A DNA stretch of 64,000 nucleotides from JACVRW01 sp963746825 (GTDB lineage Bacteria; Actinomycetota; Thermoleophilia; Solirubrobacterales; Thermoleophilaceae), in NCBI GenBank assembly GCA_963746825.1, contig CAVVCU010000012.1:1-64000 (forward strand), written 5' to 3'. Shown here piece after piece: positions 25,143-44,182 of the stretch; the first letter of the stretch is position 1; each line of letters starts with the position of its first letter. The translations under genes and the position numbers were made by a program. Under the pieces are notes generated by a model. That model did not search any database. It worked only from the letters and a program-made list of their open reading frames with translations, and had not been told where the DNA came from.

Positions 25143-25988
25143 CTAGCGCCTGCCCTTCTTGCCGCGCCGGCGGCCACGGACGATGAACTGATCGGAGGTC
25201 TTGCGCTTCTTGCGCGTGCGGTAGCCGAGCGTGGGCACGCCCCAGGGCGTGACGGGATGCCCGCCGGGAGTCTTGTGGGCCTCGCCGCCGCCGTGCGGAT
25301 GGTCGACGGGGTTCATGGCCACGCCGCGCGTCTGCGGGCGCTTGCCCCGGTGGCGCGAGCGGCCCGCCTTGCCGAGCTCGACGAGCTCGTGCTCGGCGTT
25401 GCCCAGCACCCCGATGGTCGCGCGGCAGTCGACCGCCACCATGCGCATCTCACTCGAGGGAAGGCGCAGGGTCGCGTACTTGCCCTCCTTGGCCACCACC
25501 TGGATCGACGTTCCGGCGCTGCGGCCGAGCTGGCCGCCGCGGCCGGGCGTGAGCTCGACGTTGTGCACCGTGGTGCCGGTGGGGATGTTGGCCAGCGGCA
25601 GGCAGTTGCCCGGCTGGATGTCGGCGTCGGGGCCCGAGGTGACCGTGGCGCCCACCTGCAGGCGCCCCGGCGCCAGGATGTAGCGCTTCTCGCCGTCGGC
25701 GTAGTGCAGCAGCGCGATGTGGGCCGAGCGGTTGGGGTCGTACTCGATGGCCGCGACCTTGGCCGGCACCCCGTCCTTGCGGCGCTTGAAGTCGATCTTG
25801 CGGTAGAGACGCTTGGCCCCGCCGCCGCGGTGGCGCGAGGTGATGCGGCCGTTGGAGTTGCGCCCGCCGGACTTGCGCAGCCCCTCGGTGAGCGACTTCT
25901 CGGGCGTGTCCTTGGTTACCGCCTCGTGTTGGAGCCAGGTGGCAAAGCGCCGGCCGGGCGAGGTGGGGCGGTGTTTCTTGATGGCCAT
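25143..25988 (-). CDS. rplB: 50S ribosomal protein L2
   Basis: L2, 281 residues, required for peptidyl transfer and subunit association. RPTSPGRRFATW start region; RGGGAKRLYRKIDFKRRKDG; and the catalytic-region motif MNPVDHPHGGGEAHKTPGGHPVTPWG. The open frame continues upstream, but ATG 25988 (MAIKKHRPTSPG) is the family start. Confidence 0.98.
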   Translation of the reverse strand: MAIKKHRPTSPGRRFATWLQHEAVTKDTPEKSLTEGLRKSGGRNSNGRITSRHRGGGAKRLYRKIDFKRRKDGVPAKVAAIEYDPNRSAHIALLHYADGEKRYILAPGRLQVGATVTSGPDADIQPGNCLPLANIPTGTTVHNVELTPGRGGQLGRSAGTSIQVVAKEGKYATLRLPSSEMRMVAVDCRATIGVLGNAEHELVELGKAGRSRHRGKRPQTRGVAMNPVDHPHGGGEAHKTPGGHPVTPWGVPTLGYRTRKKRKTSDQFIVRGRRRGKKGRR

Positions 25989-25996
25989 GGCGTTAC

Positions 25997-26287
25997 CTAG
26001 CCTTCCTGGCCCTCGAAGAGCTCGATCGAATCGTCGGGATGCAGGGTCACCACGGCCTTCTTCCACTGGCGGCGCGTGCCCGTGCTGAAGCCGCGACGCT
26101 TGGGCTTGGCCTTGACCCAGGCCGTGCGCACGCCGGTCACACGCACGCCGAAGATGTCCTCGACGGATTGGCGCACCTGCGTCTTGTTCGCACGCTCGTT
26201 CACGCGAAACGTGTACTTGTTGGCCGCGAGCAGCGCGTAGCTCTTCTCGGAGATGACCGGCCTGATGATCACCTGGCGGGAGTTCAT
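25997..26287 (-). CDS. rplW: 50S ribosomal protein L23
   Basis: L23, 96 residues, docking site for trigger factor and SRP at the tunnel exit: VIIRPVISEKSYALLAANKYTFRV and KPKRRGFSTGTRRQWKKAVVTL. Overlaps rplD by 4 bases. Confidence 0.97.
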   Translation of the reverse strand: MNSRQVIIRPVISEKSYALLAANKYTFRVNERANKTQVRQSVEDIFGVRVTGVRTAWVKAKPKRRGFSTGTRRQWKKAVVTLHPDDSIELFEGQEG

Positions 26288-26910
26288 CGCGACGCCGCCT
26301 TCTCGGTCAGGCGCTCGAGCGCGGATTCGGAGATCACGATCTTCCCCGCCTCCACCACATCGGCCACTCCCACGTCCTCAGCCCGCATCACGGTCACCTC
26401 GGCGATGTTGCGAAAGGAGCGGGCGCAGCTCTCCTCGCCGTCGCTGAGCACCACGAGCACGCCGCCCTTGCCCTCGAGGCCGGCCAGCGCGGCCGCGGCC
26501 GACTTCGTGGACGGGGGCGAGAAGGCCGAGGGATCCACCGCCGCGATCGAGTCGCGCTCGGCGTGCAGCGAGAGCGCCGCGCGCAGCGCGCGCCGGCGAG
26601 CCTTGCGGTTGACCTTGACCGTGTAGCCGCGCGGCTTGGGGCCGAAGGCCACGCCGCCGCCGGTGCGCTGGGGCGCGGACAGGGCGCCGACGCGTGCCCG
26701 CCCGGTGCCCTTCTGGCGCCAGGCCTTGGCGCCGGTCATCGCCACCTCGCCGCGGGACTTGGTGGAGGCGGTTCCGCGACGGCGCGCGGCGAGCTCCGCG
26801 CGCACCGCCTCGTGCACGAGCGGGCCGTGGAAGCTCTCGCCGAACACGGCGTCGTCGAGCTCCAGCGAGCCGGACGCTTCACCGATGTACTTGACCTTCC
26901 CCGCGGCCAT
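26284..26910 (-). CDS. rplD: 50S ribosomal protein L4
   Basis: L4, 208 residues: LVHEAVRAELAARRRGTASTKSRGEV and WRQKGTGRARVGALSAPQRTGGGVAFGPKPR, the tunnel loop. In E. coli L4 represses the S10 operon; no matching leader was identified here. ATG 26910 shares one base with the rplC stop. Confidence 0.97.
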   Translation of the reverse strand: MAAGKVKYIGEASGSLELDDAVFGESFHGPLVHEAVRAELAARRRGTASTKSRGEVAMTGAKAWRQKGTGRARVGALSAPQRTGGGVAFGPKPRGYTVKVNRKARRRALRAALSLHAERDSIAAVDPSAFSPPSTKSAAAALAGLEGKGGVLVVLSDGEESCARSFRNIAEVTVMRAEDVGVADVVEAGKIVISESALERLTEKAASR

Positions 26911-27541
26911 CAGGCGTGGTCCTTGTCGCCGCGGATCTCCACGACCGAGCCCTTGGGGCCGGGCACCGAGCCGCGCAGCAGCAGCAGGTTGTCGTCGGCA
27001 CGGACGTCGACCACCTCGAGGCCGCGCTGGGTCACGCGCTTGTTGCCCATCTGGCCGGGCCGCGGATTCCCTTGAACACGCGCGCGGGATCGGCCGAGGC
27101 GCCGATGGAGCCGGGCGCGCGGACGTTGTGCGAACCGTGGGACACCGGCCCGCGGTGGAAGTTGTGGCGCTTGATGGTGCCCTGGAAGCCCTTGCCCTTG
27201 GACACGCCGGAGACCTTGACCCTCTGGCCGGGCTCGAAGACGGAGTCGAGGCGCAGCTGGTTGCCCACCTCGGCCTCGCCCGGGTCGCCGCGGAACTCGC
27301 GCAGGTGCTTGAGGTTGCCCACACCGGCCTTCTTGAGGAGCCCGAGCTTGGGCTTGTTGAGCTTCTTGTCCGACACCTCGCCGAAGCCCACCTGCACGGC
27401 GTCGTAGCCGTCGCGCTCGGCGCGCCGGATACCCGTGACGAAGCAGGGCCCGGCCTCGATCACGGTCACGCGCTCGACCCGGCCGTCCTCGGGAACGAAG
27501 ACCTGGGTCATGCCCAATTTTCTCCCGAGAAGGCCGGCCAT
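26910..27541 (-). CDS. rplC: 50S ribosomal protein L3, with one -1 frameshift
   Basis: L3, corrected length 210 residues. MAGLLGRKLGMTQVF at the start, GVSKGKGFQGTIKRHNFHRGP around the peptidyl-transferase-reaching loop. Near 27053-27062 GGCCCGGCCAG should be GGCCCGGGCCAG: adding one G turns the premature end GIRGPARWATSA into GIRGPGQMGNKRVTQRGLEV and the reading then continues to TGA at 26910, ending VEIRGDKDHA. A lesion in this essential gene is best explained by a sequencing or assembly error in a G run. Confidence 0.92.
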
Positions 27542-27545
27542 GGCG

Positions 27546-27869
27546 TCAGACCAGCTGTATCTGGATGTCTACGCCCGCCGGCAGGTGGTCGAGGCGCTGC
27601 AGCGAGTCCACCGTCTTGGGGGTCGGCTGCAGGATGTCGATCAGACGCTTGTGCGTGCGGATCTCGAAGTGCTCGCGCGAGTCCTTGTCCTTGAACGGCG
27701 AGCGGATCACGCAGTAGACGTTCTTCTCGGTGGGCAGGGGCACGGGCCCGGACACCGACGCGCCGGTGCGCACGGCGGTGTCCACGATCTCCTTGGCGGC
27801 CGTCTCGATCGCCGAGTGGTCGTAGGCCTTTAGCCGGATGCGGATCTTGTTCTGCGTGAGAGTGGCCAT
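27546..27869 (-). CDS. rpsJ: 30S ribosomal protein S10
   Basis: S10 (NusE), 107 residues, also a transcription antitermination factor. KIRIRLKAYDHSAIETAAKEIVDTA and PTEKNVYCVIRSPFKDKDSREHFEIRTHKRLID are diagnostic. First gene of the S10 operon, 69 bases after tuf. Confidence 0.98.
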   Translation of the reverse strand: MATLTQNKIRIRLKAYDHSAIETAAKEIVDTAVRTGASVSGPVPLPTEKNVYCVIRSPFKDKDSREHFEIRTHKRLIDILQPTPKTVDSLQRLDHLPAGVDIQIQLV

Positions 27870-27884
27870 GGTGAGGACAGAGAT

Positions 27885-27912
27885 GGGGGCGAGCCGTGCT
27901 GCGCTCGCCCCC
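27885..27912 (-). terminator. stem-loop in the tuf-rpsJ gap
   Basis: GGGGGCGAGC, 8-base loop, GCTCGCCCCC: a perfect 10-base GC stem. A second short inverted repeat (CGCTCTCG/CGAGAGCG) at 27922-27938 overlaps the tuf stop. There is no U tract afterwards, so the element may be a partial terminator, an RNA-processing or stability hairpin, or the S10 operon leader structure rather than a standard intrinsic terminator. Confidence 0.45.
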
Positions 27913-27938
27913 GAAGAGTTTCGCTCTCGTCGAGAGCG

Positions 27939-29126
<1,188 letters not shown>

Positions 29127-29207
29127 TGCGGGCCTCTTCCTTTCGCCTAAGTCTTTAAGTCGTTCCGTCCGGCGTGACCCGTATGGGCAACCCCGGAAAC
29201 ATACTCA

Positions 29208-31319
<2,112 letters not shown>

Positions 31320-31351
31320 TTGCTCTTTCGGTGCTTTCCGTATTCGGGCAG

Positions 31352-31372
31352 AAAAAAGGCCCTGACCGGGCC
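31352..31372 (-). terminator. intrinsic-terminator-like hairpin in the fusA leader (possible attenuator)
   Basis: Minus strand: GGCCC, loop GGTCA, GGGCC, then TTTTTT. The short all-GC stem with an uninterrupted U6 tract matches an intrinsic terminator. It lies inside the predicted fusA leader, between the candidate promoter at 31504-31512 and the ATG, so it would stop fusA transcription unless overridden. It could also serve to end read-through from rpsG. Confidence 0.55.
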
Positions 31373-31503
31373 GGTGCTGCGTCCTGTGCTCGCCCGGATC
31401 TGGTCTATGTGGTGAGGGTCTCCATTGACGTGGACTTTCGCCCGCCGCAGAGCGGCTGAAGCGGGCACGGGACCTGGGAAAGTCCCCCCGCGGGCGACAC
31501 ACG

Positions 31504-31512
31504 ATGGTAGCA
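31504..31512 (-). promoter_or_regulatory. candidate extended -10 promoter for fusA-tuf
   Basis: Minus strand TGC TACCAT, the same nine bases as upstream of rpsL. No strong -35. It would give a leader of roughly 175-180 bases containing the terminator-like hairpin. It lies between divergent genes, as expected for a promoter, but the assignment is by motif only. Confidence 0.4.
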
Positions 31513-31562
31513 GGGGCTGGGCCGCCTGACGGGCGTCTGCAATGCGACATGATGCCCGCGCC

Positions 31563-32105
31563 ATGGCCGCCGCCCGCAGAACCGAGGCCGCCCCGCGTGG
31601 GTCTCCCGCGCGGGCCCTCGCGGTGACGGGCGCGGGGGTGCTGGCCGCCGTGTTGATGGGCGCGGCCGACGTGCTCGCGATCGTGTCGGTCGACGTGGCC
31701 AGCGGGTCCTGCGAGGTCATCAACGACTCCGATCCCGAGCTCGCCGATGGTTGCGTGCAGAGCGGCTTCGAGCGCCACGGCCCGGCGCTGCTGCTGCTGG
31801 GGCTGCTGGCGGCGGTGATGGCCTGGGGCGCGGGTGTGGGCGGCTCCCGGCCCGCGGCCGCGGCGCTGATGGGGGTGGGCCTGGTGGTGCTGGGCATCGC
31901 GCTGCTGATCGACCTGCCGGTGACCAACGACACGGGCGCGATCGGACCGCGGTTCGAGGGGGCCGAGGCGCGGCCTGAGGTGGGGTTCTATTTGGAGCTG
32001 CTGGCGGGGGTGCTGGCGGCCGGGGCGGGAGCGGCGGCCCTGTGGCTGCCCCGCGGTTCTGGCTCTCGACCGGTTGGCGGCGCTGCGCGGCCGGGCTCGG
32101 GCTAG
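31563..32105 (+). CDS. small membrane protein of unknown function
   Basis: About 180 residues with four hydrophobic segments (ALAVTGAGVLAAVLMGAADVLAIV; LLLLGLLAAVMAWGAGVG; AAALMGVGLVVLGIALLIDL; LLAGVLAAGAGAAALWL) and an external loop with CEVINDSDPELADGC whose two cysteines could form a disulfide. No family is recognised. It sits on the opposite strand between fusA and rpsG. ATG 31563 is used; ATG 31542 is an alternative. Confidence 0.6.
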   Translation: MAAARRTEAAPRGSPARALAVTGAGVLAAVLMGAADVLAIVSVDVASGSCEVINDSDPELADGCVQSGFERHGPALLLLGLLAAVMAWGAGVGGSRPAAAALMGVGLVVLGIALLIDLPVTNDTGAIGPRFEGAEARPEVGFYLELLAGVLAAGAGAAALWLPRGSGSRPVGGAARPGSG

Positions 32106-32138
32106 CGAGGGTGGGTTCGGGTCGTGGGTGGCGGATTT

Positions 32139-32155
32139 TGCATCCATTGGATGCA
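32139..32155. repeat. short palindrome in the gene-free stretch before rpsG end
   Basis: TGCATCC, 3-base centre ATT, GGATGCA. It lies in the 244-base stretch 32106-32349 that holds no recognisable gene. The same stretch has a GC hairpin CCCCC/GGGGG at 32266-32282 just after the rpsG 3' end that could end rpsLG transcription. The palindrome is regulator-site-like, but no cognate regulator is evident. Confidence 0.4.
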
Positions 32156-32349
32156 GATTCGGCCACGCGGCGCTGGGTGGCGGGCCGGATGCATTTCGTG
32201 ACCCGCGTCCCGCTGCACGCGGGGTGGGTACGCCCGGCACCGCATTCGGGACTTAGCGGAGGGCACCCCCTTTCCGAGGGGGCGTGGGTCACGTTTTCGC
32301 ACCTGTCGCGCGACCGAGGCCCCGCTATGCGATGTCTAGCGCGCCGCTG

Positions 32350-32820
32350 TTACCAGCGGTAGTGGGCGAACGCCTTGTTCGCCTGAGCCATGCGGAAGAT
32401 GTCGTCCTTGCGCTTGAACGCCCCGCCCTGCTGGGACTGGGCGTCGCCGAGCTCGCCGGCGAGGCGCTCGGACATCGACTTCTCGCGGCGTGAGCGGGAG
32501 AACTCGACGAGCCAGCGCACGGCGAGCGTGCGGGCGCGCGGGGCCGGCACTTCGACGGGCACCTGGTAGGTGGCGCCGCCGACTCGGCGGGAGCGCACCT
32601 CTAGGACCGGCGTGAGCACCTTGATCGACTCCTCGAGCGCGGGCACCGGGTCGCTGTTGGTGCGCCGGGAGAGGATCTCGAGGGCGTCGTAGACGATCTT
32701 CTCGGCGGTCGACTTCTTGCCGTCGACCATGACCTTGTTGATCACCTGCTGCACGAGCTTCGACCCGTACATGGGGTCGCTCTCGATGACGCGGGCGCCC
32801 GGTGAGTTGCGGCGCGGCAC
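32350..32820 (-). CDS. rpsG: 30S ribosomal protein S7
   Basis: S7, 156 residues, head of the 30S subunit near the E site: YGSKLVQQVINKVMVDGKKSTAEKIVYDALE, RRVGGATYQVPVEVPAPRARTLAVRWLVEFSR, and AFAHYRW at the end. Two bases after rpsL. Confidence 0.98.
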   Translation of the reverse strand: MPRRNSPGARVIESDPMYGSKLVQQVINKVMVDGKKSTAEKIVYDALEILSRRTNSDPVPALEESIKVLTPVLEVRSRRVGGATYQVPVEVPAPRARTLAVRWLVEFSRSRREKSMSERLAGELGDAQSQQGGAFKRKDDIFRMAQANKAFAHYRW

Positions 32821-32822
32821 GG

Positions 32823-33218
32823 CTACCGGGCCTTGGCGCCGTACTGGGAGCGGGCCTTCTTGCGGTCGGACACGCCGGCCGCGTCGAGGGTCCCGCGAAC
32901 CACCTTGTAGCGCACACCCGGCAGGTCCTTGACGCGGCCGCCGCGCACGAGCACGACCGAGTGCTCCTGCAGGTTGTGGCCCTCGCCCGGGATGTAGGAG
33001 GTGACCTCCATGCCGTTGGTCAGGCGCACGCGGGCCACCTTGCGAAGCGCCGAGTTCGGCTTCTTCGGAGTGGTGGTGTACACGCGCGTGCAGACCCCGC
33101 GCCGCTGGGGCGCGGCGATGCGCTTCTTGCGCCCTTGCCCGGACTTCAGTCCCGGTGTCGAGACCTTCTTGTTGGGCTTGGTGCGGCCCTTGCGGACGAG
33201 CTGATTGATGCTGGGCAT
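32823..33218 (-). CDS. rpsL: 30S ribosomal protein S12
   Basis: S12, 131 residues, decoding centre. TTPKKPNSALRKVARVRLTNG carries the lysine linked to streptomycin resistance in wild-type form; PGEGHNLQEHSVVLVRGGRVKDLPGVRYKVVRG follows. I start at ATG 33218 (MPSINQLVRKGR), the family start. Only about 11 bases separate a candidate -10 from this ATG, so the mRNA may be nearly leaderless. Confidence 0.97.
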   Translation of the reverse strand: MPSINQLVRKGRTKPNKKVSTPGLKSGQGRKKRIAAPQRRGVCTRVYTTTPKKPNSALRKVARVRLTNGMEVTSYIPGEGHNLQEHSVVLVRGGRVKDLPGVRYKVVRGTLDAAGVSDRKKARSQYGAKAR

Positions 33219-33228
33219 GCGGCGGGTG

Positions 33229-33237
33229 ATGGTAGCA
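33229..33237 (-). promoter_or_regulatory. candidate extended -10 promoter for rpsL-rpsG
   Basis: Minus strand TGC TACCAT, identical to the fusA element. The expected start site, 6-8 bases downstream, falls within a few bases of the rpsL ATG, predicting a very short leader. The -35 region is poor (CCGGAC at 17-base spacing). It lies in the 44-base divergent gap with the hydrolase gene. Confidence 0.4.
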
Positions 33238-33262
33238 GCGGCCACCGTAGAGTCCGGGGTCG

Positions 33263-34060
33263 ATGAGGCTCGATCATCACCGCGGCGGAGAGGGTCAGCC
33301 GCTCGTGCTCGTTCACGGCATCGGGCACACCTGGCGCGGCTGGAAGCCGATGCTCCCGCTGCTCGAGCGCGACTTTGACGTGCTGGCCGTCGACATGCCC
33401 GGCTTCGGGCGCTCGGGCCCGCTGCCCGACGGCGCCGACCCCACCCCGGAGGCGCTGTCCGACGCGGTGGAAGCGGCGATGGACCACGCCGGCTTCGAGA
33501 GCGCCCACCTGGCCGGCAACTCTCTGGGCGGGTGGGTCTGCCTGGAGCTGGCCCGGCGCGGCCGCGCCCGAACCGTCGTCGCCATATCGCCGGCCGGCCT
33601 GGCCACAGCGCGCGAGGGCGCGTGGGGGCGCGGGATCCTCAGGGGCATGCGCTTTCTGGCCCGGACCGCGCCGGCGCCGGAGGCTTTGCTGCGCAACCCT
33701 CTCGGCCGCACGCTGTTCGCCGGTCCCACCCTGGGCCGCCCGTGGCGCGCCGATCCCGACGAGCTGGTCGAGCAGACCGAGCTGTTCGCCGGGGCGCCGG
33801 GCTTCGAGGCAACCCTGCCGCACACCATCAACCGCCAGGCGCGGGGACTCGACGCCATCCGCTGCCCGGTGCTGGTGCTGTGGGGCACCCGAGACGTGAT
33901 CCTGCTGCCGCGCCAGGGGCGGCGCTTCGAGCGCCTGATCCCGGACGCCGAGCTGCGCTACCTGAGCGGGCTCGGCCACGTGCCGATGTCCGATGACCCC
34001 GAGCTGCTCGCCGGCGAGATCAGGCGGTGGCGCGAACGGCACGCACCGGCGCCGGCGTGA
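33263..34060 (+). CDS. alpha/beta hydrolase
   Basis: A 265-residue alpha/beta-hydrolase-fold enzyme. Oxyanion region LVLVHGIGHTWRGW, nucleophile elbow LAGNSLGGWVCLELA (Ser), acid in VLVLWGTRDVILLP (Asp) and final histidine in LSGLGHVPMSDDPE form the catalytic triad. Substrate unknown. Its 3' end overlaps the convergent transporter gene by 41 bases. Confidence 0.87.
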   Translation: MRLDHHRGGEGQPLVLVHGIGHTWRGWKPMLPLLERDFDVLAVDMPGFGRSGPLPDGADPTPEALSDAVEAAMDHAGFESAHLAGNSLGGWVCLELARRGRARTVVAISPAGLATAREGAWGRGILRGMRFLARTAPAPEALLRNPLGRTLFAGPTLGRPWRADPDELVEQTELFAGAPGFEATLPHTINRQARGLDAIRCPVLVLWGTRDVILLPRQGRRFERLIPDAELRYLSGLGHVPMSDDPELLAGEIRRWRERHAPAPA

Positions 34061-34886
34061 GCGCCGCCGCGGCGATCACCAGCACGAAGGCGAAGCTCTG
34101 AATCACGATCCCCACCGGGTCGCCGGGCATGGGATCGCCGAAGACGAGGATGCCGCCGCTGATGGCGGTGACGTTGGCCGCCGCGCTGGTCAGGGTGATC
34201 ACCGGAACGGCCTCACCCTTCTGGAGGCCGCGCGCCGAGGCGTAGAAGGCGATGACCGAGGCGAGGATGCACGTGACCAGCCAGGGAGACAGCAGGCCGG
34301 CGATGCCCTGGTCGCCCACCGGCCCGGTGAGCGCCTTGATGGCGACGTCGGAAACGCCGAAGAGGATGCCGGCCGCGGTGCCGAGCATCACGCCGTGATG
34401 CTCGTGGGAGCCGAGCTTGGGCGAGAGCACCAGGATGGTGCCGATCACCAGCAGCGCGGACTCGAAGGCGATCATGCCGGCCAGTGAGTAGCTCGAGTGC
34501 GAGCCGTCGCCACTCGGCAGGGTGACGGCGAGGAGCACGAGGCCGAGCGCGGTGAGACCCACCCCCGCCCATTGGCGCGGGCCCACGGTGCAGCCGAAGA
34601 AGCGCTCCGCGATCACGGTGAGGAACACGAGCCCGCCGGAGATCACGGCCTGCACGATCGAGAGCGGCGCGAGCGCGAGGGCCGCCACGTGGAACACCCA
34701 CGCCACGATCGCCACCAGGATGCCGATCGTGAACCACTTGGAGCGAAACAGCCCGACCGCGCTGGCAATGGGGTGCCGCAGCGAGACATCGGGCGCCGCG
34801 CAGGCACCGCGGTGCTTGAGCAGGAAGGCGACGTTGGTCGCAAAAGCGCAGACCAGCGAAAGGAGTATCCCGAGTTGGAGGCTCAT
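34020..34886 (-). CDS. DMT/NIPA-like multi-pass membrane transporter
   Basis: A 288-residue integral membrane protein with nine or so hydrophobic helices, e.g. LGILLSLVCAFATNVAFLLKHRG and SIVQAVISGGLVFLTVIAERFFG. The layout, with the conserved APLSIVQAVIS loop and a repeat later in the protein, fits the EamA/NIPA drug/metabolite transporter superfamily. Substrate not predictable. Confidence 0.75.
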   Translation of the reverse strand: MSLQLGILLSLVCAFATNVAFLLKHRGACAAPDVSLRHPIASAVGLFRSKWFTIGILVAIVAWVFHVAALALAPLSIVQAVISGGLVFLTVIAERFFGCTVGPRQWAGVGLTALGLVLLAVTLPSGDGSHSSYSLAGMIAFESALLVIGTILVLSPKLGSHEHHGVMLGTAAGILFGVSDVAIKALTGPVGDQGIAGLLSPWLVTCILASVIAFYASARGLQKGEAVPVITLTSAAANVTAISGGILVFGDPMPGDPVGIVIQSFAFVLVIAAAALTPAPVRAVRATA

Positions 34887-35032
34887 CTGATGAGAGAGTG
34901 GTGGAAGAGTCGAGCGGCCTAGGGCCGGTCACGGATGCTTCTTCGAGCTATCGGCCCGCACGCCTCCCGCTTGAATGAGAAGGCGCACACGTAGTCAAAC
35001 CAATGATGCCGCTGTAACAACAAGACGAAACG

Positions 35033-35551
35033 TTGGAAAAAGGACCGTCACAACAACTCCCCGTCCTCTTCTTGGACGTCGACGGGGTCATCAGCCTCTT
35101 CGGCTTTGCCCCGGACACCGGCGACCTGCCGGGTCCCCTGCACTGGATCGACGGAGTTGCGCACTGCATCCCCGCGGCGAACGGGGACAGGTTGGTCACC
35201 CTAGCTGAACATTTTGAGCTCGTTTGGGCTACCGGCTGGGAGGAACGCGCCAATGATCATCTGCCCTACCTGCTGAAGCTCCCGTTCCGCGATCTGCCCT
35301 GCCTGACCTTCGACGGGCGCGCCGTCTTCGGCTCGGCGCACTGGAAGGTCGACGCCATCGACGAGTACGCCGCCGACCGGCCCGCGGCGTGGGTCGACGA
35401 CAACCTCAACGAGGCCTGCCACCGCTGGGCGGAGGACCGCGCCGCCCCCACGCTGCTGGTGGAGACGAGCCCGCCGGTCGGGTTGACCGACGAGCACGTC
35501 TCCGAACTGCTGCGCTGGGCGGACGGGTTGACGGGCCCGTTCAGGGCGTGA
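35033..35551 (+). CDS. HAD-superfamily-like protein of the RNA-repair-associated type
   Basis: A 172-residue protein starting TTG. Motif I VLFLDVDGVISLFGF carries the DxD of haloacid dehalogenase phosphatases, ELVWATGWEERAND is the second motif with Trp-rich features of the HAD domain found in RNA-repair proteins, and PAAWVDDNLNEACHRWAED resembles motif IV. The substrate is unknown. The 3' end overlaps the convergent secreted-protein gene by 11 bases. Bases 34930-35032 upstream are less GC-rich than the surroundings. Confidence 0.7.
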   Translation: MEKGPSQQLPVLFLDVDGVISLFGFAPDTGDLPGPLHWIDGVAHCIPAANGDRLVTLAEHFELVWATGWEERANDHLPYLLKLPFRDLPCLTFDGRAVFGSAHWKVDAIDEYAADRPAAWVDDNLNEACHRWAEDRAAPTLLVETSPPVGLTDEHVSELLRWADGLTGPFRA

Positions 35552-36161
35552 TCATCGTGAACCCGTCGTCGACGAAGGCGCCGGGGGCGGGCAGCGGGTC
35601 GAGCACGTAGACCGTGAACAGGCCTGGGCCCGTGTTCGTGACGGAAACCATGTCGGCCTTGAATCCGGCCACCACCGCCGTGGCCACCGCTTGCGTCACG
35701 GGCGACCCGTTGAACCGCACCTCGTAGCGACCCATGCTGAGGCGCCTCGCCTCCACCGACTGGCCGCTGCAGTTGTATCCCGCCACGGGCGTGAACGCAG
35801 CTGGGAAAGTCGGGCTCGCCGAGACCGTGGCCACGCCTTTGATCTGACCGCTCTCCTGATTGCACTCGCGGCGAACGAAGCTGCCCACCGGGAGGCCGCC
35901 CTGGTTGCCCGCATTGGGCCCGGTGCCGCCGGCCAGTTCGGTCGCCAGCTGCGCCCGGGGAACGGTCCCCAGCCGCGACTCCCGGATCTGCCTTCCAGTG
36001 AGGGTGTTGTTCTTCAGCTTCTTACCGGCTACGGAGCGGTTCTTGAGGTTCTTGCCGCTGAGCTGAACGGCGGCGTAGCCGCTGCCGCCCAGCGCGACGA
36101 AGAGGGCCACGAGCGCGACCACCATCGCCGGCGAGGGCCTGCGGGCAAAGACACGGCGCAT
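35541..36161 (-). CDS. secreted protein of unknown function (Thermoleophilia-type)
   Basis: A 206-residue exported protein. After MRRVFARR comes the signal segment PSPAMVVALVALFVALGG and SGYAAVQLSGKNLKNRSVAGKKLKN, a stereotyped beginning that I associate with many Solirubrobacterales proteins; the NTLTGRQIRESRLG-type repeats that follow may form a short beta-helical stalk. The remainder (with two Cys in RRECNQES and GYNCSGQS) is unclassified. ATG 36161 follows GGAGG by 10 bases. It lies directly downstream of rpoC. Confidence 0.7.
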   Translation of the reverse strand: MRRVFARRPSPAMVVALVALFVALGGSGYAAVQLSGKNLKNRSVAGKKLKNNTLTGRQIRESRLGTVPRAQLATELAGGTGPNAGNQGGLPVGSFVRRECNQESGQIKGVATVSASPTFPAAFTPVAGYNCSGQSVEARRLSMGRYEVRFNGSPVTQAVATAVVAGFKADMVSVTNTGPGLFTVYVLDPLPAPGAFVDDGFTMITP

Positions 36162-36196
36162 GAGAACGAGACCTCCAATTGGAGTTGGACCAGGCT

Positions 36197-36225
36197 CCTG
36201 CGGTGCCATCCTCCGGCACCGCAGG
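36197..36225 (-). terminator. strong stem-loop downstream of rpoC
   Basis: CCTGCGGTGCC, 7-base loop, GGCACCGCAGG: a perfect 11-base stem lying 45 bases after the rpoC stop and 36 bases before the next ATG. No U tract follows in either direction; in very GC-rich actinobacteria such hairpins can still act as terminators. It most likely ends rpoBC transcription, or it forms the leader structure of the secreted-protein gene. Confidence 0.55.
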
Positions 36226-36269
36226 GGCCCAAGTCAATCTCGTTTTCGGACTAGCGGGGCGAAGCGGCT

Positions 36270-40364
<4,095 letters not shown>

Positions 40365-40375
40365 AGTGTGGTCCC

Positions 40376-43975
<3,600 letters not shown>

Positions 43976-44046
43976 GACGGCAACTCCTTCGAGTGAGGTA
44001 AGACAACGGCGGGAGAGGGCGGAACGGGCGCAAAGCGCGACCGACC

Positions 44047-44076
44047 AATATAGCAGAGGGTAATGCGCCCCCGCAA
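44047..44076 (-). promoter_or_regulatory. promoter of rpoB-rpoC
   Basis: Minus strand: -35 TTGCGG (44076-44071), 18-base spacer, -10 TATATT (44052-44047) preceded by TGC, an extended -10. Transcription would start near 44040 and give a 60-70 base leader. The -35 overlaps a GC hairpin CGCCCC/GGGGCG at 44066-44082, which may end transcription of the upstream ggt operon. The region 43976-44182 otherwise holds no gene. Confidence 0.6.
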
Positions 44077-44182
44077 GGGGCGGTTGCCGGCCGGCGTGCT
44101 GCCGGCAGGCGTGGCCATCACGGACCCCGTCCCGAGACGCCAGGAATATGTGCCGGCGTTGCTTTTCGAGGGACGGCTACGG

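Noticed and set aside
32042..32362. 106-codon plus-strand frame downstream of the small membrane gene
   Set aside because: No family resemblance, poor start context, and it covers hairpins and the rpsG end; more likely chance.
44056..44182. Second promoter for rpoB based on TTGACA at the end of the DUF457 gene
   Set aside because: The hexamer lies in coding sequence and no -10 follows at 16-19 bases.
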